Assembly: GCA_010909165.1 (NCBI GenBank)
Contig: MU008167.1
Location: 1,228,001-1,292,000, forward strand
Direction: 5' to 3'
DNA: 64,000 bases
Source of the DNA: Anthoceros angustus
Taxonomy: Eukaryota > Streptophyta > Anthocerotopsida > Anthocerotales > Anthocerotaceae
Part shown: in pieces, positions 1 to 9,769 of the stretch
Layout: every line of letters starts with the position of its first letter
Numbering within the stretch: position 1 is the stretch's first letter
The notes under the pieces: generated by a model
Database searches by the model: none
What the model saw: the letters and a program-made list of their open reading frames with translations, nothing else
Told to the model about the DNA's origin: nothing
Made by a program: the position numbers and the translations under genes

Positions 1-623
1 TTTAATCAAGACTTTCCGGGATTGTTGAATAGAACAGAGTCTACGCAATATCGGCGGATTCCATTGAAACGGGCTGCTGGCAATAAGGTAGTAGACTTTC
101 CCATCATCATATCTATAGAAAAGCGTGTCTTAGAAAACCATATACGTTATTGCGGGTATTGAACACATGTAGCGTCCACTATTCGATGGCAGTGCAGTAG
201 AACGTGGCAAAATATATTCTCGTGTTTGAATTCATTCCTTCAAAACTCTAGAAAATGTGCGGGGACTGGAACTGGTGGATGCGTTTGAACTTGCGTCCGA
301 CACGCCGTTCTTATCATGTGTCCCAATCTACAAATAAAGTCGAACTGGATAGAGATACTTTTTTGGCTGATTTGGTGGCTTTTACTTGGATTGGCTGTGA
401 TATCTAATTTCATTTCGCTTTTTTTTTTTCCCTATTTTGAAATCCATTATTTTGGTTTGCAAAAACAAGGACAATCTACTCTAACATAATGGCATTTTTT
501 GTCATGTATCGTCATTTTGTGTGCTAAGGATGTGAACTAGGTTATGCCGTTTGGTTCTATGGCGGAACGAACGAACGATCCACTCCTTGAAGAGATGCGG
601 CAGTCAACCGGCGCACACCTTGC
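1..623. other. AT-rich spacer, no gene recognised
   Basis: The sequence is AT-rich with homopolymer T runs near 420-430 and no open frame resembling a known family. Nothing functional is visible. Confidence 0.5.
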
Positions 624-715
624 CCACAGTCCATTACTAGCCGGAGTCCTGGTACAACTCAAAAACTATCCACAGTCCATTACTAGCCGGAGTCCTGATA
701 CAACTCAAAAACTAT
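624..715. repeat. 46-bp tandem repeat, two copies
   Basis: A 46-bp unit starting at 624 is repeated at 670 with about one mismatch. A short open frame across it is a by-product of the repeat and has no family resemblance. Confidence 0.85.
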
Positions 716-939
716 CAATCTCTACCACGTGAACCATTTTCATTGAGGGTTTCAAGATCTTCGCCTTCTGATGCGACAGCTTCTGCAGCGCCATCATCCG
801 CAACGTCATTTTCTTCCATATGTTCTGGAGCTTCCTCCTGCACAAAGTTCAAAACGTACATGTTTTTCTGTATTATGGTTTTGGTTCTTGCATTTGTTGC
901 TTCTGTTTTGTTAGAGAAAACCCGTATGCCAAGATGAAT

Positions 940-1345
940 CACTACTAGGAAAAGTATACTTTTACCACGGACATTATTACGGACTTTACAACGGTCATTA
1001 CTACTCCCGTAGTAAAACATCAGTAGTAAACACATAGCGTTATTGTCCGTGGTAAAGTCCAGTACCGTATATGATGGCTATACTCTGTATTCTATATGAA
1101 GTATGTACAGAATACGTTACTGAAGTCTACCGTATAATAGTTAATCTTTAAATTACCATACCTTTTACCAGGGTATTTACTACGATGAACAACCACGGAC
1201 TTTACTACTAGCCTAATCGTGGTTAAAAATAATGGTTAGTTGACCGAGATTAGCTAACTACAATATATTAACCACAGTTAAATGAGTGGGTTTGGTTAAT
1301 CACGGTTAAGTAATCCGCCAGTCCATAGTAAATTTCCGCTGGGTA
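940..1345. mobile_element. Possible CACTA-type DNA transposon end
   Basis: The segment opens with CACTACTAGGAAAA at 940, which resembles the terminal inverted repeat of En/Spm (CACTA) elements. The next ~400 bp contain short words around TACCACGGAC and GGACTTTAC in both orientations, as expected of subterminal repeats. The opposite terminus and a transposase gene were not found, so this may be a solo or truncated end. CACTA identity is inferred from the terminus only. Confidence 0.4.
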
Positions 1346-3093
1346 CCATTGTAAATCTCTCCGTTGTAGAAAAAGACCCTTATTAAATTTTATAGTAAAT
1401 ATTGCTCTCTTGCTCCTCACTCACAACCGCGGGGACTCCAACTACTAGAGAGAAAAAGGAGGGTGGGGGCCCATTTTGGGAAGTAAAGCCCTCCAAACTT
1501 AGGGCACCACTACATGGGTGCCACATGGCTCCTTCCCAACCATCGATCTGGGAAATAATGATGTCTCTTATTGTCTTATCCTAAATTGGTATTTTTCCTA
1601 AATACCTAATTTCCCTTTATTATCCTATTTATCAAATTTATCCTGATTAATATAATTATCTTGAATTATCTCTAATTACCCTATTTAATACCTATTTATC
1701 CTAATCCGCCCATTAATCACATATATAGTCACCCTAACATGCTCCAGTCTCGAACAACCTACGCCCATAGGTTGCCACCTACCGCGGTAAGTGCACCCCT
1801 ACAATGGTAAGTGCCTCTCCCTACGGTGGTCCATTTTTTGCTTTGGCATGAGAGTCCTTAACCTTGCTACCTTGAGTTCCTTGACATACTTCTCAATTGA
1901 TTCTTGCAAATCATGTTTGAACTTTGTTGAGACTTCGCTGTAAAATGCCACTTCTAGTTGAAATGCAGTCATCAAGGCAGCTAGCTCTGGGGGAGAGGCC
2001 CTTTAAGCCTCAGTCTCCTTGTCTTAGACACGAGTGGTCTTGGTCTATGGCCACCATGGCCATGAATTTTCTTCTTCATTCCAGCTTAGTTCCAAGTCTA
2101 GGGTGCTGAAAGACTTCTCGAAAGTCATGAGAATCTAAGCTGCGGACATCATCCTAATCCCTAAAATAGAAATATGAAGGATTAGTGAACCATACCATCT
2201 TCGGGGGTGCTTGAAGCAAAAATGAAGGTACATTTTAGGGCACGCCTAATGCTCTTCAGCAAGTCGCGTTTTCCTTTAAACTTTGCTAGTAGAGATTTGA
2301 GCTCGTTGCTGCTTCTTTCTGCAGGTTCTCCATGATGATCCACTGGAGAAGGCAAAGGAGAGTCAGTCCTCTCACATTTGGACACCGGGACATGTACAAA
2401 CTCCTCTGCATTGAAACTCCTCTCGCTAATATAGTCATTAGTTGAAGCTTCTTGAACGGGTGTTGCAGCCTCCACTGGATCCGCACTCACAGCATCGAAT
2501 GAAGACCGGAAGGCTTGAAATACCGCATGGGTTTCAATTGTTTATCACACCTTCCAGCTAGTGCTTGAAGAAACAGACCCTTAACGAATCACACCAAACG
2601 ATACCTACATCACGAGAAGGACGACTTTCTAGCAGACTCTCGGACATTTCCTAGAGATGCTCCATCCTGGATTGCTGCAAACAAGACCATTATGCAACAT
2701 AGCTAGGATGGATCCTTCAAGTATTTCATTAACAAGGATAAAAAACCACAATTGAAAAAATGAGCTTAGAAGCCGCACAAGAAAATTAACTAACATACTT
2801 CTAATAACTAAGGTTCAGGAACAGTGGTTGATGGAATCTATAGAGGATGGAATCTATAGAGGATGGAATCTTACAAATTAAAGATATCATCCTTAATAAA
2901 CATGAGATGGCCCCTCCATCACAGACTTACTCATTATCACTACTAATATCAATATCACTATCGGATGAGAGAAATCTACCATGCAACGGTACCACTACTT
3001 GCTCGTTTTGAAGCTAGTCGCCCTTGGCCTGGTGCCCTCTAGAGGGTTGTTCCCTTTCGTCTCGGGGTAGATGGGATTTCCCATCTCTTTTTC
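1346..3093. other. AT-rich spacer without a recognised gene
   Basis: Short open frames occur, for example on the minus strand at 2182-2490, but it begins with GTG and resembles no family I know. A short direct repeat of a GGATGGAATC-type word lies near 2832-2870. A perfect hairpin at 3069-3086 is listed separately. Confidence 0.4.
3069..3086. repeat. Perfect hairpin AGATGGGATTTCCCATCT, repeat-family member 1
   Basis: This is an 8-bp perfect stem with a TT loop. Similar GATGGG...CCCATC hairpins occur at 30585-30602, 32575-32591 and 43127-43143, and the flanks match between members (this one with 30585, and 32575 with 43127 in opposite orientation). It lies 8 bp past the stop codon of the RING gene. 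Confidence 0.7.
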
Positions 3094-3780
3094 TTACATG
3101 AAGTCTCTATCTCCTTGTTCGTATCTGGCAATAACACGTTGCAACTCACGATACAAGACCGGCCCATCGAATTCATTGTTACCCTGAATTGCATTTTCTC
3201 CGTGTTGTGTAATGATTTGTACACTCCTTATATAAATTGTTATATCTAGCATTCTTCTCCTTGCTACGATATCTTGTATCATTTGATTATCATCTTGAGA
3301 TATTAAACCAACATTGTTGTCTCTTGATTGTAGATTATTATCTTGAGGTATCAAACCAACATTGTTATCTCTTGTTTGTATTGCTCGTCTACATATCGGG
3401 CAATGAATGGGCCTTGGACAACTATGCAACCATGGATCTAAACACATTTTATGAAATTCATGGGCACATAAGTCTATTTTAGTAATTTCCTCGCCCACCT
3501 CAAAAGCATGAAGGCAGATTGGGCAAACCACTTCTGGATCATCAAGTCTTCCAATTTGATAGATAGATAGGTTATAAATCAAATATGGGTCCATAACTCT
3601 TAAGAATATTTTACATATGAAATAAGTATTCATAAAAGTATGAGAGTAAATAGTATAAAGATACTTATTGAGTGATCGACTTTCACAGGGAGCTGCTTTA
3701 CATATATAGACCTTCGTGAATATATATCCATACTCTATATATAGGATTAGAATTTTTTTGTTAACTCCTACACTCCTCAT
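3094..3780 (-). CDS. RING-H2 finger protein, probable E3 ubiquitin ligase
   Basis: An uninterrupted 228-residue frame opens with ATG at 3780 and closes with TAA at 3094. Residues 86-130 hold a complete RING-H2 zinc-binding set: C86, C89, C105, H107, H110, C113, C127 and C130. RING-H2 proteins bind E2 enzymes and pass ubiquitin to substrates. A tyrosine-rich, partly hydrophobic N-terminus precedes the ring, and two imperfect copies of a DNNVGLI-type 15-residue repeat follow it (about 138-168). Met63 is an alternative start giving a more usual small RING protein. The coding DNA is AT-rich like the spacer around it. The first codon lies inside a 27-bp tandem repeat and the stop abuts a repeat hairpin, so this could be a young or repeat-embedded gene. 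Substrate and expression are unknown. Confidence 0.65.
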   Translation of the reverse strand: MRSVGVNKKILILYIEYGYIFTKVYICKAAPCESRSLNKYLYTIYSHTFMNTYFICKIFLRVMDPYLIYNLSIYQIGRLDDPEVVCPICLHAFEVGEEITKIDLCAHEFHKMCLDPWLHSCPRPIHCPICRRAIQTRDNNVGLIPQDNNLQSRDNNVGLISQDDNQMIQDIVARRRMLDITIYIRSVQIITQHGENAIQGNNEFDGPVLYRELQRVIARYEQGDRDFM

Positions 3781-3889
3781 GAAATTAGTTCAAACTGAGC
3801 ATTTGATGAAATTAGTTCCAACTAAGCATTTGATGATACTGGCTCAACCTGAGCATTCCATGAAATAATTGGCTCAAGCTGAGCATCGG
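3779..3889. repeat. 27-bp tandem repeat, about four copies
   Basis: Units start at 3779, 3806, 3833 and 3860. The last is 30 bp and more diverged. All carry an ATGA...GAGCAT-like core. The proximal unit overlaps the RING gene start codon. Confidence 0.8.
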
Positions 3890-4200
3890 ATGCATTCATA
3901 TGGCTTATGGCCTCTAACCCATCTCAAGCTTGACATGTCACTTTTCTTGTGCTGGAGTTTTTATTCTTCTGGAGACAAACTTCACTGCTAATATTGGGTA
4001 CTAACCTGGAGACAAACTTCACTGCTAATATCTGTAGTTGCGAGATCCTAGACTACACAACATATATGCGTTCGTGGATGATACGCTTGTAACATGTCTT
4101 CTGCAGGCACAACCTGATAGTTTGTTGCATTGAGTTTGGAGAAAAGCATTCGAACTGCAGTCTGTGACGGGGCTCATGATTTTTGGATGTGCGCACGTCC
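3890..4200. other. Spacer with a short direct repeat
   Basis: A 26-bp word beginning CTGGAGACAAACTTC occurs at 3969 and again at 4016. No gene was recognised before the kinase fragment at 4201. Confidence 0.5.
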
Positions 4201-4360
4201 GTCGACCATGAATGAGGTGGCTCTAATCGGACAGGTCACACATGAGAACTTGGTGAAGCTTCATGGGTACTGTTTAGAAGGAGAGGAGATGCAGCTGTTG
4301 GTGTACGAATTCGTAGAGAAGGGCACTTTCCACCAGGCACTCTTTGGTATTCATGAAAGC
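4201..4360 (+). pseudogene. Receptor-like kinase N-lobe fragment
   Basis: The translation contains [20 protein letters not shown], then YCLEGEE and LLVYEF. These are the alphaC-to-hinge part of a plant receptor-like kinase domain. No ATP-binding loop, catalytic loop or activation segment follows in frame. It is a diverged relative of the fragments at 11010-11170 and 12925-13090, where the Glu of NEV is a stop codon. It is a remnant and has no kinase function. Confidence 0.8.
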
Positions 4361-4452
4361 TGGCACAAATTTGAACTATTGAAGTAATTCAACGTGATCG
4401 AATTCCAAGGACCATGACCAGGATTTATCCATCCAACACTGCCGATCTGTGC

Positions 4453-5130
4453 CTATTTCCGAGACTGTCGATCTTCGACAAAACGTCTGGAGTATAGGAT
4501 AGCGGGAGTTTTACTTAGAAATTCTGTCCTCGATGACACTGAGGTATACTCACTTTGGACCTGCAACATAGAAATGGCCTCTCTGATGCTGGGCCGCCTC
4601 TGGGGTGTTCCTTGGACACAAAGAGAAGCAATATGCACCAACTTCAACACCTCCTCGGGTCCAGCTTCAGGGTCCTCCTTAATCCTGGCCTGTAGTATGT
4701 CCTGTAGTTCACCGTCTTCATACCTGTAGGCTGTCCCAAGCCGATCCAGATTCAGGTCTTGTTAGTGTTTCAAAAGGGAATGACGTTGATTGCATCCTGG
4801 GTTGTAGCTGGCCGTATACCCATTCGAGCAAAAACACTGGTGCAATGGCGTTTCTGAAGTCCCTGTTTCTTCGACCACTAACAACTTCCAGAACCAGCAC
4901 TCCAAAGCTGAAGGTATCTGCTTTTTCTGTGAGCTGCCGCGCCAAAGCGTATTCAAGGTGCAAGGTAGCCCCTGAGTGCACATGGCATCAACCAACACCA
5001 ACTGGTCAGAAGGGACCTTTTCAGATCCAGATGCGATCCAGATGCAGTAACCATACGATGCTTAAAAGGGACGCATGGGTTACATGGTGCCGACAACCCT
5101 AGAGCTGACATGACTCTACCATACTTGTGT
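4453..5130 (-). pseudogene. Receptor-like kinase C-lobe fragment
   Basis: Read on the minus strand, the order is GYLAP, YALARQLTEKAD, FSFGVLVLEVVSGRR (to about 4718), then ASLCVQGTPQRRPSI (4453-4650). These are the APE region, helix F and the final helix of a plant RLK (LRR-VIII-like wording). The pieces sit in different frames separated by indels, so no intact product is possible. It is homologous to the minus-strand parts of the 9.7-13.6 kb cluster. Confidence 0.8.
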
Positions 5131-5164
5131 CCCCTGAATTCATCTCCAAATCGTTTACTGGCAG

Positions 5165-5290
5165 GAGGATGCGTCTGTTTTCTCAGCTTACGAAGACATC
5201 GGAGCTGGCCTCCAAATGTTCTCTCTCGGCGGTAGAAAGTCAACCACAGTGAGATTTGAGGTTCGAAACAAGCTGGGCGAGGGCGGCCTT
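5165..5290 (+). pseudogene. Receptor-like kinase glycine-loop fragment
   Basis: The plus strand encodes a run ending FEVRNKLGEGG, the start of the kinase ATP-binding loop, after a segment homologous to 10711-10830. It ends within the loop. It points opposite to the neighbouring minus-strand C-lobe fragment, reproducing in diverged form the head-to-head layout of the larger cluster. Confidence 0.7.
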
Positions 5291-5339
5291 GAAAATTGTC
5301 CATGAAACCTGCAGCGATAATATTGGGCTCAAGAAGCAT

Positions 5340-6480
5340 TCCTACTCTTGAGATACCTGTTGTCTGTGCTAGGCCTCTTTGCATTGTCTCTTCCTTAGCT
5401 GGACAGTGTGAAGGAAGGATGTCAGGTAGCCAAGACAAGAGCACTACATACCGTTGTCGGTAATGGAAACAGTACAAATGACATCACTAAAGCATCTGTC
5501 AAGTAAGGTGAAACAGAGTGGTAGGTTCACTGGAACTTGCCCAAGGAACTTGCCAGAAGAAGGAATTCCTCATTTTCTAAGTCAGCCGGAACTTGGAATC
5601 ACATCTTGAGTCCTCGCCAGCCAACTACCTGTTGTCTAGACACCAACCTTTGGAAACAAAAGTCGGCTTAGCTTCATTTCGATTGTGCAAGAAACAGTAA
5701 GGCCTTGTGCCCTTTAGAACTATTTCAGGAAGGTGGGTGCCCTAGCCTAAGTAGGTCTTGGCCAGGTCTCGCAGCTGGTGTGGGAGACTGCTTGTTCTCA
5801 ACAAGGGTGGATAGCACCCTGTGTCCCTGTGACCCGGGATCATGCAGAACAATGAGATTCGGAAGAATACACGAGTTGCCAGTGCTCGCGAAGGGGAGGG
5901 GGATGGGAATACATACCGAATCAGATGAGAAGGGTACAAAGGCACAGTCAGTAGAAAGTATTACCAGCATAGCGAGACTACTCGAAATGCACCAGATCAG
6001 TCTTATTGCCTGTAGTCCGTCACACACTGGCTTGGCTTCACAAACTAGTTCAGAAGCATGTTTTCTCCTTCATCCACCACTGACAGATTCTCGCACATAG
6101 ATTGATAAGAGCCATCACACGTAAAGCGAGCTGCTGGAGTCGATGCCACCACTTCTGTTGACAGGAGCACATAGCTTCCATGCCGAAGCTCAGATCCTGA
6201 GCCAATGTGGCCGTCAGCTCCAACAAAACATCAGAAAAATCCGAAACCTTCTATGAACAGAAAAAGCTCACCAGGTGACACCTGCGACCGAATTCACAAG
6301 AATGGACTCAGTGAAAATCAAAGATGCCAACAGCTCCAGTCACCTCTCCGTGTCCGGATGAGACGCAATTTTCAGCAGAGGAATTTGAGGCTCTGTGCTT
6401 AGCTTGAATTCTGGGTTCTGCTCCTCAAATCTGAGCTCAATGCATTCTGGGTTCAAACTGTCCCAGGAACGGCTCCTCAA
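5340..6480 (-). pseudogene. Partial copy of the zinc-finger exonuclease gene with flanks
   Basis: On the minus strand this stretch is collinear with about 18960-21400. It contains the leader frame (6350-6470), the start region beginning MEAMC (ATG near 6174), a piece of exon 4, the GC-AG intron, intron 5, exon 6, intron 6, a tiny remnant of exon 7 with its stop, and the 3' flank. Exons 2, 3 and 5 and most of exon 7 are missing. Because intron sequences are kept, the copy arose at DNA level and not by reverse transcription. It cannot encode the nuclease. Confidence 0.8.
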
Positions 6481-7070
6481 TCGAGGAGCAAAGCCCATAA
6501 CTGCTGGAGCCAATTGTGGATCGCATAGCGGCTCAGCCGTTACAGCCTTTGAGGCCTGCCGCATCCTGCAGGCAGCCAAAAAAGGTTCTGATTCAAGGCA
6601 GACGGTCCATTGTTCATCATCTGATGCAGACCGTTCTAAGAGAGACTGCCAGAGTCCAGACCTCCACACCTCCTGAGTGGCTGTTGGTACTTTGTTGCTA
6701 TCGCTGTGGCGATGGGGACCTACAGCCCTTGCTGCAAAGTTTGCAAACACATCCGTCGGGCCTAAGAGGACCCGTGATTAAACTGAGCAATGCGCATCGT
6801 CTCCTAATAATAAGCAAGAGCAGAATCAGGCCGCCAAACCGACTTTCAAGTTTCCAAGGCAGCAATAGAACCATGTGCACTATCTTGATCTGGAACAGAG
6901 GTACATCTTCTAAGGCACCCTACATGCGAAACCCTACTGAGCTTGATCTGAGGACAGGATCAGGTAGGTATCCACATAAACATAAGCTCTGTAGACTCGA
7001 GCGTTTCATCCTAACTGTACAGAACAACTTCTTCAGTCTTGATCATTCTCTGTCGGCCAAGCAAAGATTT
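6481..7070. other. Spacer without a recognised gene
   Basis: Open frames here lack ATG starts (for example GTG at 6516) and resemble no family. On the minus strand, 6470-6750 continues upstream of the duplicated leader frame. Confidence 0.4.
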
Positions 7071-7163
7071 CAACTCACAAAGTCTCACAACGTCTCACAA
7101 AGTCTCACAAAGTCTAACAAAGTCTCACAAAGTCTCACAAAGTCTCACAAGTCTCACAAAGTC
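7071..7163. repeat. 10-bp minisatellite (agtctcacaa)n, about nine copies
   Basis: Nine near-perfect 10-bp units run from 7071 to 7163. A few units carry single substitutions and one is a base short. Confidence 0.9.
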
Positions 7164-8205
7164 ATGTGACATTCAGCCTCGGACCAGATTCTGGAGTCCG
7201 AGCAGCATGGTGTGACAGCACTGCAATCAGAAAGTAACTGGTACCTACCTCAGTTCCTTAGCAGTAGCTTGTCAAAGAGCAGTCTGTCCTGCTCACTTGT
7301 ACAGGTCACTTTTGCTAGTCTTGAAGGAAATGCATGACTTGAGACTGAAGAGAGAGATTTGAACACGCACAGGTCTTCAGTGGACCGTGGATAACTATTG
7401 AAGGGATTCAACTTAATCACAACACTTTGTAGGAATTGGAAAGGGATGGTATGTACGAACTACAGCGTGCAGTGTTGCAAGGCTTCTGCAGCAAGCTGCT
7501 GAAGTACCTGAGGACAAAAAAAAATGCGATTGCGGGCATTGCCGAGCTGCAAATGCTCCGCAATTGCCCCTGTCTCATCTTGGAATCAGAGCTTATTCAT
7601 CGGGCTGACACGCCATCGCACCACACTGGCTTGAAGCTGCACTGCACCTCCATATGACGCTCCTTCGAAGACGAGATTGAAAATCACATCTTAACTAGTA
7701 CATCTCAAGTCTTCGGAATGAAACTATGGTTGTCTTTTACAGGGTATATTTCACATCCCAGCATCATCTCAATCCAAATGCGGCTGTGTATCCCTCAACG
7801 TCGTAGGAATACCAGTCGTCTTCCTGTCCATTTTAAGAAGAGTAGCTTGGCAATGGCTGATGCTTTCATCGGCAGCAGCATGCCGAATTTGTACGCCTAA
7901 TGTGGGAGCCTGGATGCTCTAGACTAGATATCAATGGGTGCTTTGCTACAGAGGAAGCAGTTTCATGAGTCACACATCAAATAGCATGGGCAAACTACAA
8001 GCAAACGTATGAAAAGCTTCATGAAAATTCAAGGCACTTAGTTCCCGATCTGCTTCACCTTCGTAGTCTGTTTTCCATAGCTCGCTGGCTCTCTAGACAG
8101 TGTAGCCCATCCTTTCTAATTCTCAACAAACAAAGGCTACGGTTCTCCTTCTGTTTTCTTTTATGGACAAGCTCTTATGTATGCGGACCTTCAGGGAAGA
8201 CCGGA
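7164..8205. other. Spacer, including a short dispersed repeat
   Basis: No gene was recognised. About 70 bp at 7740-7815 resemble 9625-9695, indicating a dispersed repeat. This region forms the 3' flank of the secreted-protein gene. Confidence 0.4.
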
Positions 8206-8859
8206 TCAAGTGTAGGAGAGGATTTGGCAATCAGGCTTGATCACGGCATGGACTGTGTCAGGCAGAACTTGCTCCAGTGCCTTGTACTGCGCGAAGTACT
8301 TGACGAAGAAATCGATGTGGCACTCGTCGAAGTAGCCGCGATCGTCCACCCGGACGCATCCGTTGTGGACTTTCCCACTGGGAAGCCTCACGTTATGCAG
8401 CGCCTGAACGTAGAGCTTGGTGAAGGCGGGGAGATCGACGGTGGCCACGCTCACATACGGCACCAGCGCGTTCTCGAACCCGCCTTGTCCGAACGGGTAC
8501 TTCGACCTGTCAAGGATCTCGAACACGTCCGACGCGCTGCCCGCGTTGATGAGGTCCCCGTTGGTGAGAAGGCACGTTCCTTCTTCCACGCACTTGCTGT
8601 AGGTCTTGGCATCCACCCTGGCGATGGTGCTGCCGTCTTCCCCGATGATGGACTTGGTTTTGGGTCCCGTCAAGGTGATGGGTTCCCCGTCGTCGGTCTC
8701 GTCCTGGAAGCCTTCCCTGGCGATCCAGTACTGCGTGAATGTGAGGTCGCTCCGGCCGTTGTAGCAGGATGCGCTGGCTTGGGGCAGAGCTGCCAGCGTG
8801 CATAGGAAGCAAGCAGCCAGTGCAAGACACACGAGCCTGCTGCTGCTGTTGGTGGCCAT
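8206..8859 (-). CDS. Secreted 3D-domain protein
   Basis: This is an intact, intronless 217-residue gene. I chose the ATG at 8859 because it directly precedes a signal peptide (MATNSSSRLV, a hydrophobic core, then LPQASA with likely cleavage at ASA/SC near residue 30). An upstream in-frame ATG at 8922 would bury that signal. The C-terminal half has the layout of the 3D (three-aspartate) double-psi barrel fold, known from bacterial MltA and Stp-type wall enzymes: Asp142 in ATVDLPAFTKLYV, Asp172/173 in VRVDDRGYF and Asp183 in CHIDFF. Six cysteines in the mature part suggest disulphides. Bacterial relatives bind or cleave peptidoglycan glycan strands, but the substrate here is unknown. A broken second copy lies at 14090-14225. 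The patchy distribution I associate with this domain in eukaryotes makes old horizontal transfer possible, which is inference. Confidence 0.78.
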   Translation of the reverse strand: MATNSSSRLVCLALAACFLCTLAALPQASASCYNGRSDLTFTQYWIAREGFQDETDDGEPITLTGPKTKSIIGEDGSTIARVDAKTYSKCVEEGTCLLTNGDLINAGSASDVFEILDRSKYPFGQGGFENALVPYVSVATVDLPAFTKLYVQALHNVRLPSGKVHNGCVRVDDRGYFDECHIDFFVKYFAQYKALEQVLPDTVHAVIKPDCQILSYT

Positions 8860-9717
8860 CGGTTTCTTGTTCCCTCTTGAGGATGTGTGGATGCGGGAAA
8901 TGGGATGTCCCAAAGGTAGCATAGGATGAGGCAGTGATCATCCGAGAGAGCTGTCTATCGCCCAGCTTCACACCCTTGACAAGCTGGGGCGTGTGAGCTA
9001 CTGGAAGGGGATAGTACAGATCAGTTCCATCTGTCAGTGTCTGGAGTGCGAGTGCTTGACTGAAGTAGCGGAGGTGGGTTCCAGTCCCATCAGTGTCTAC
9101 AATCTGGAATCCTGCAGGGACAGCGTTGAAGCTACTCGCAGGCTGGAGCAGCTCACGCGTATGGCAGTGCAATTGAGCAGTTGGAACTGCGCAACTTCGT
9201 CTCTGTAACATAGTACTACCTATACTATGAATCCCTAAATAGTAGTATGATTCTACACCACTAAACTCTAAACCCAACATTCTCTAACACAAGGAATATG
9301 AAGAGAAGAAAAACCCTAAGCACGCTCTTTAATTTACATAAGAACTGCCCTTTACATATATGTACTTCCAAAACAAAAATCAGAACCACTAAGCATAGTA
9401 GACTTAGAAGAATATCCTGATAATCCCTGAAAATATCCAAAAACTGGATCAATAGGTTCAATCTTCAAACTGGCAAAATATACACCGTGAAAGACATTTG
9501 AGACCTAAGACAAAACACTACAAACCACCGTAAAAAATGGAAACGGTACTAATGACTGAAGAAAGAGAGCAAACGAGATTAAAGCAAATTTCTTAGACAT
9601 GATAAGGAAGAAGTGTATATTTGACATCCCTGCATCGTCTTAATCCAAATGTGGCCATGTTATCTCTCAAAAGTTGTAGGAATCCAATTAGCTTATCCAG
9701 CATTACCATATCCAGCA
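8860..9717. other. 5' flank and spacer
   Basis: This is the upstream region of the secreted 3D-domain gene. It is AT-rich from about 9210. No further gene was recognised. A dispersed repeat shared with 7740-7815 lies at 9625-9695. Confidence 0.4.
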
Positions 9718-9769
9718 CCTTGTAGGATTGTCGACGTCCAAGGACCATGACCAGGATTTAACCATCCAG

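Noticed and set aside
715-1035. 106-residue minus-strand frame
   Set aside because: It spans the transposon end and a tandem repeat, with no family match.
2182-2490. 102-residue minus-strand frame
   Set aside because: It begins with GTG. A Lys-rich end looks gene-like but nothing supports a start, a domain or neighbouring exons.
6516-7169. 217-residue plus-strand frame
   Set aside because: It starts with GTG, runs into the 10-bp minisatellite and has no recognisable domain.
8510-9280. 256-residue minus-strand frame overlapping the secreted-protein gene
   Set aside because: It is in a different frame from the signal peptide and 3D motifs and is low in family resemblance.
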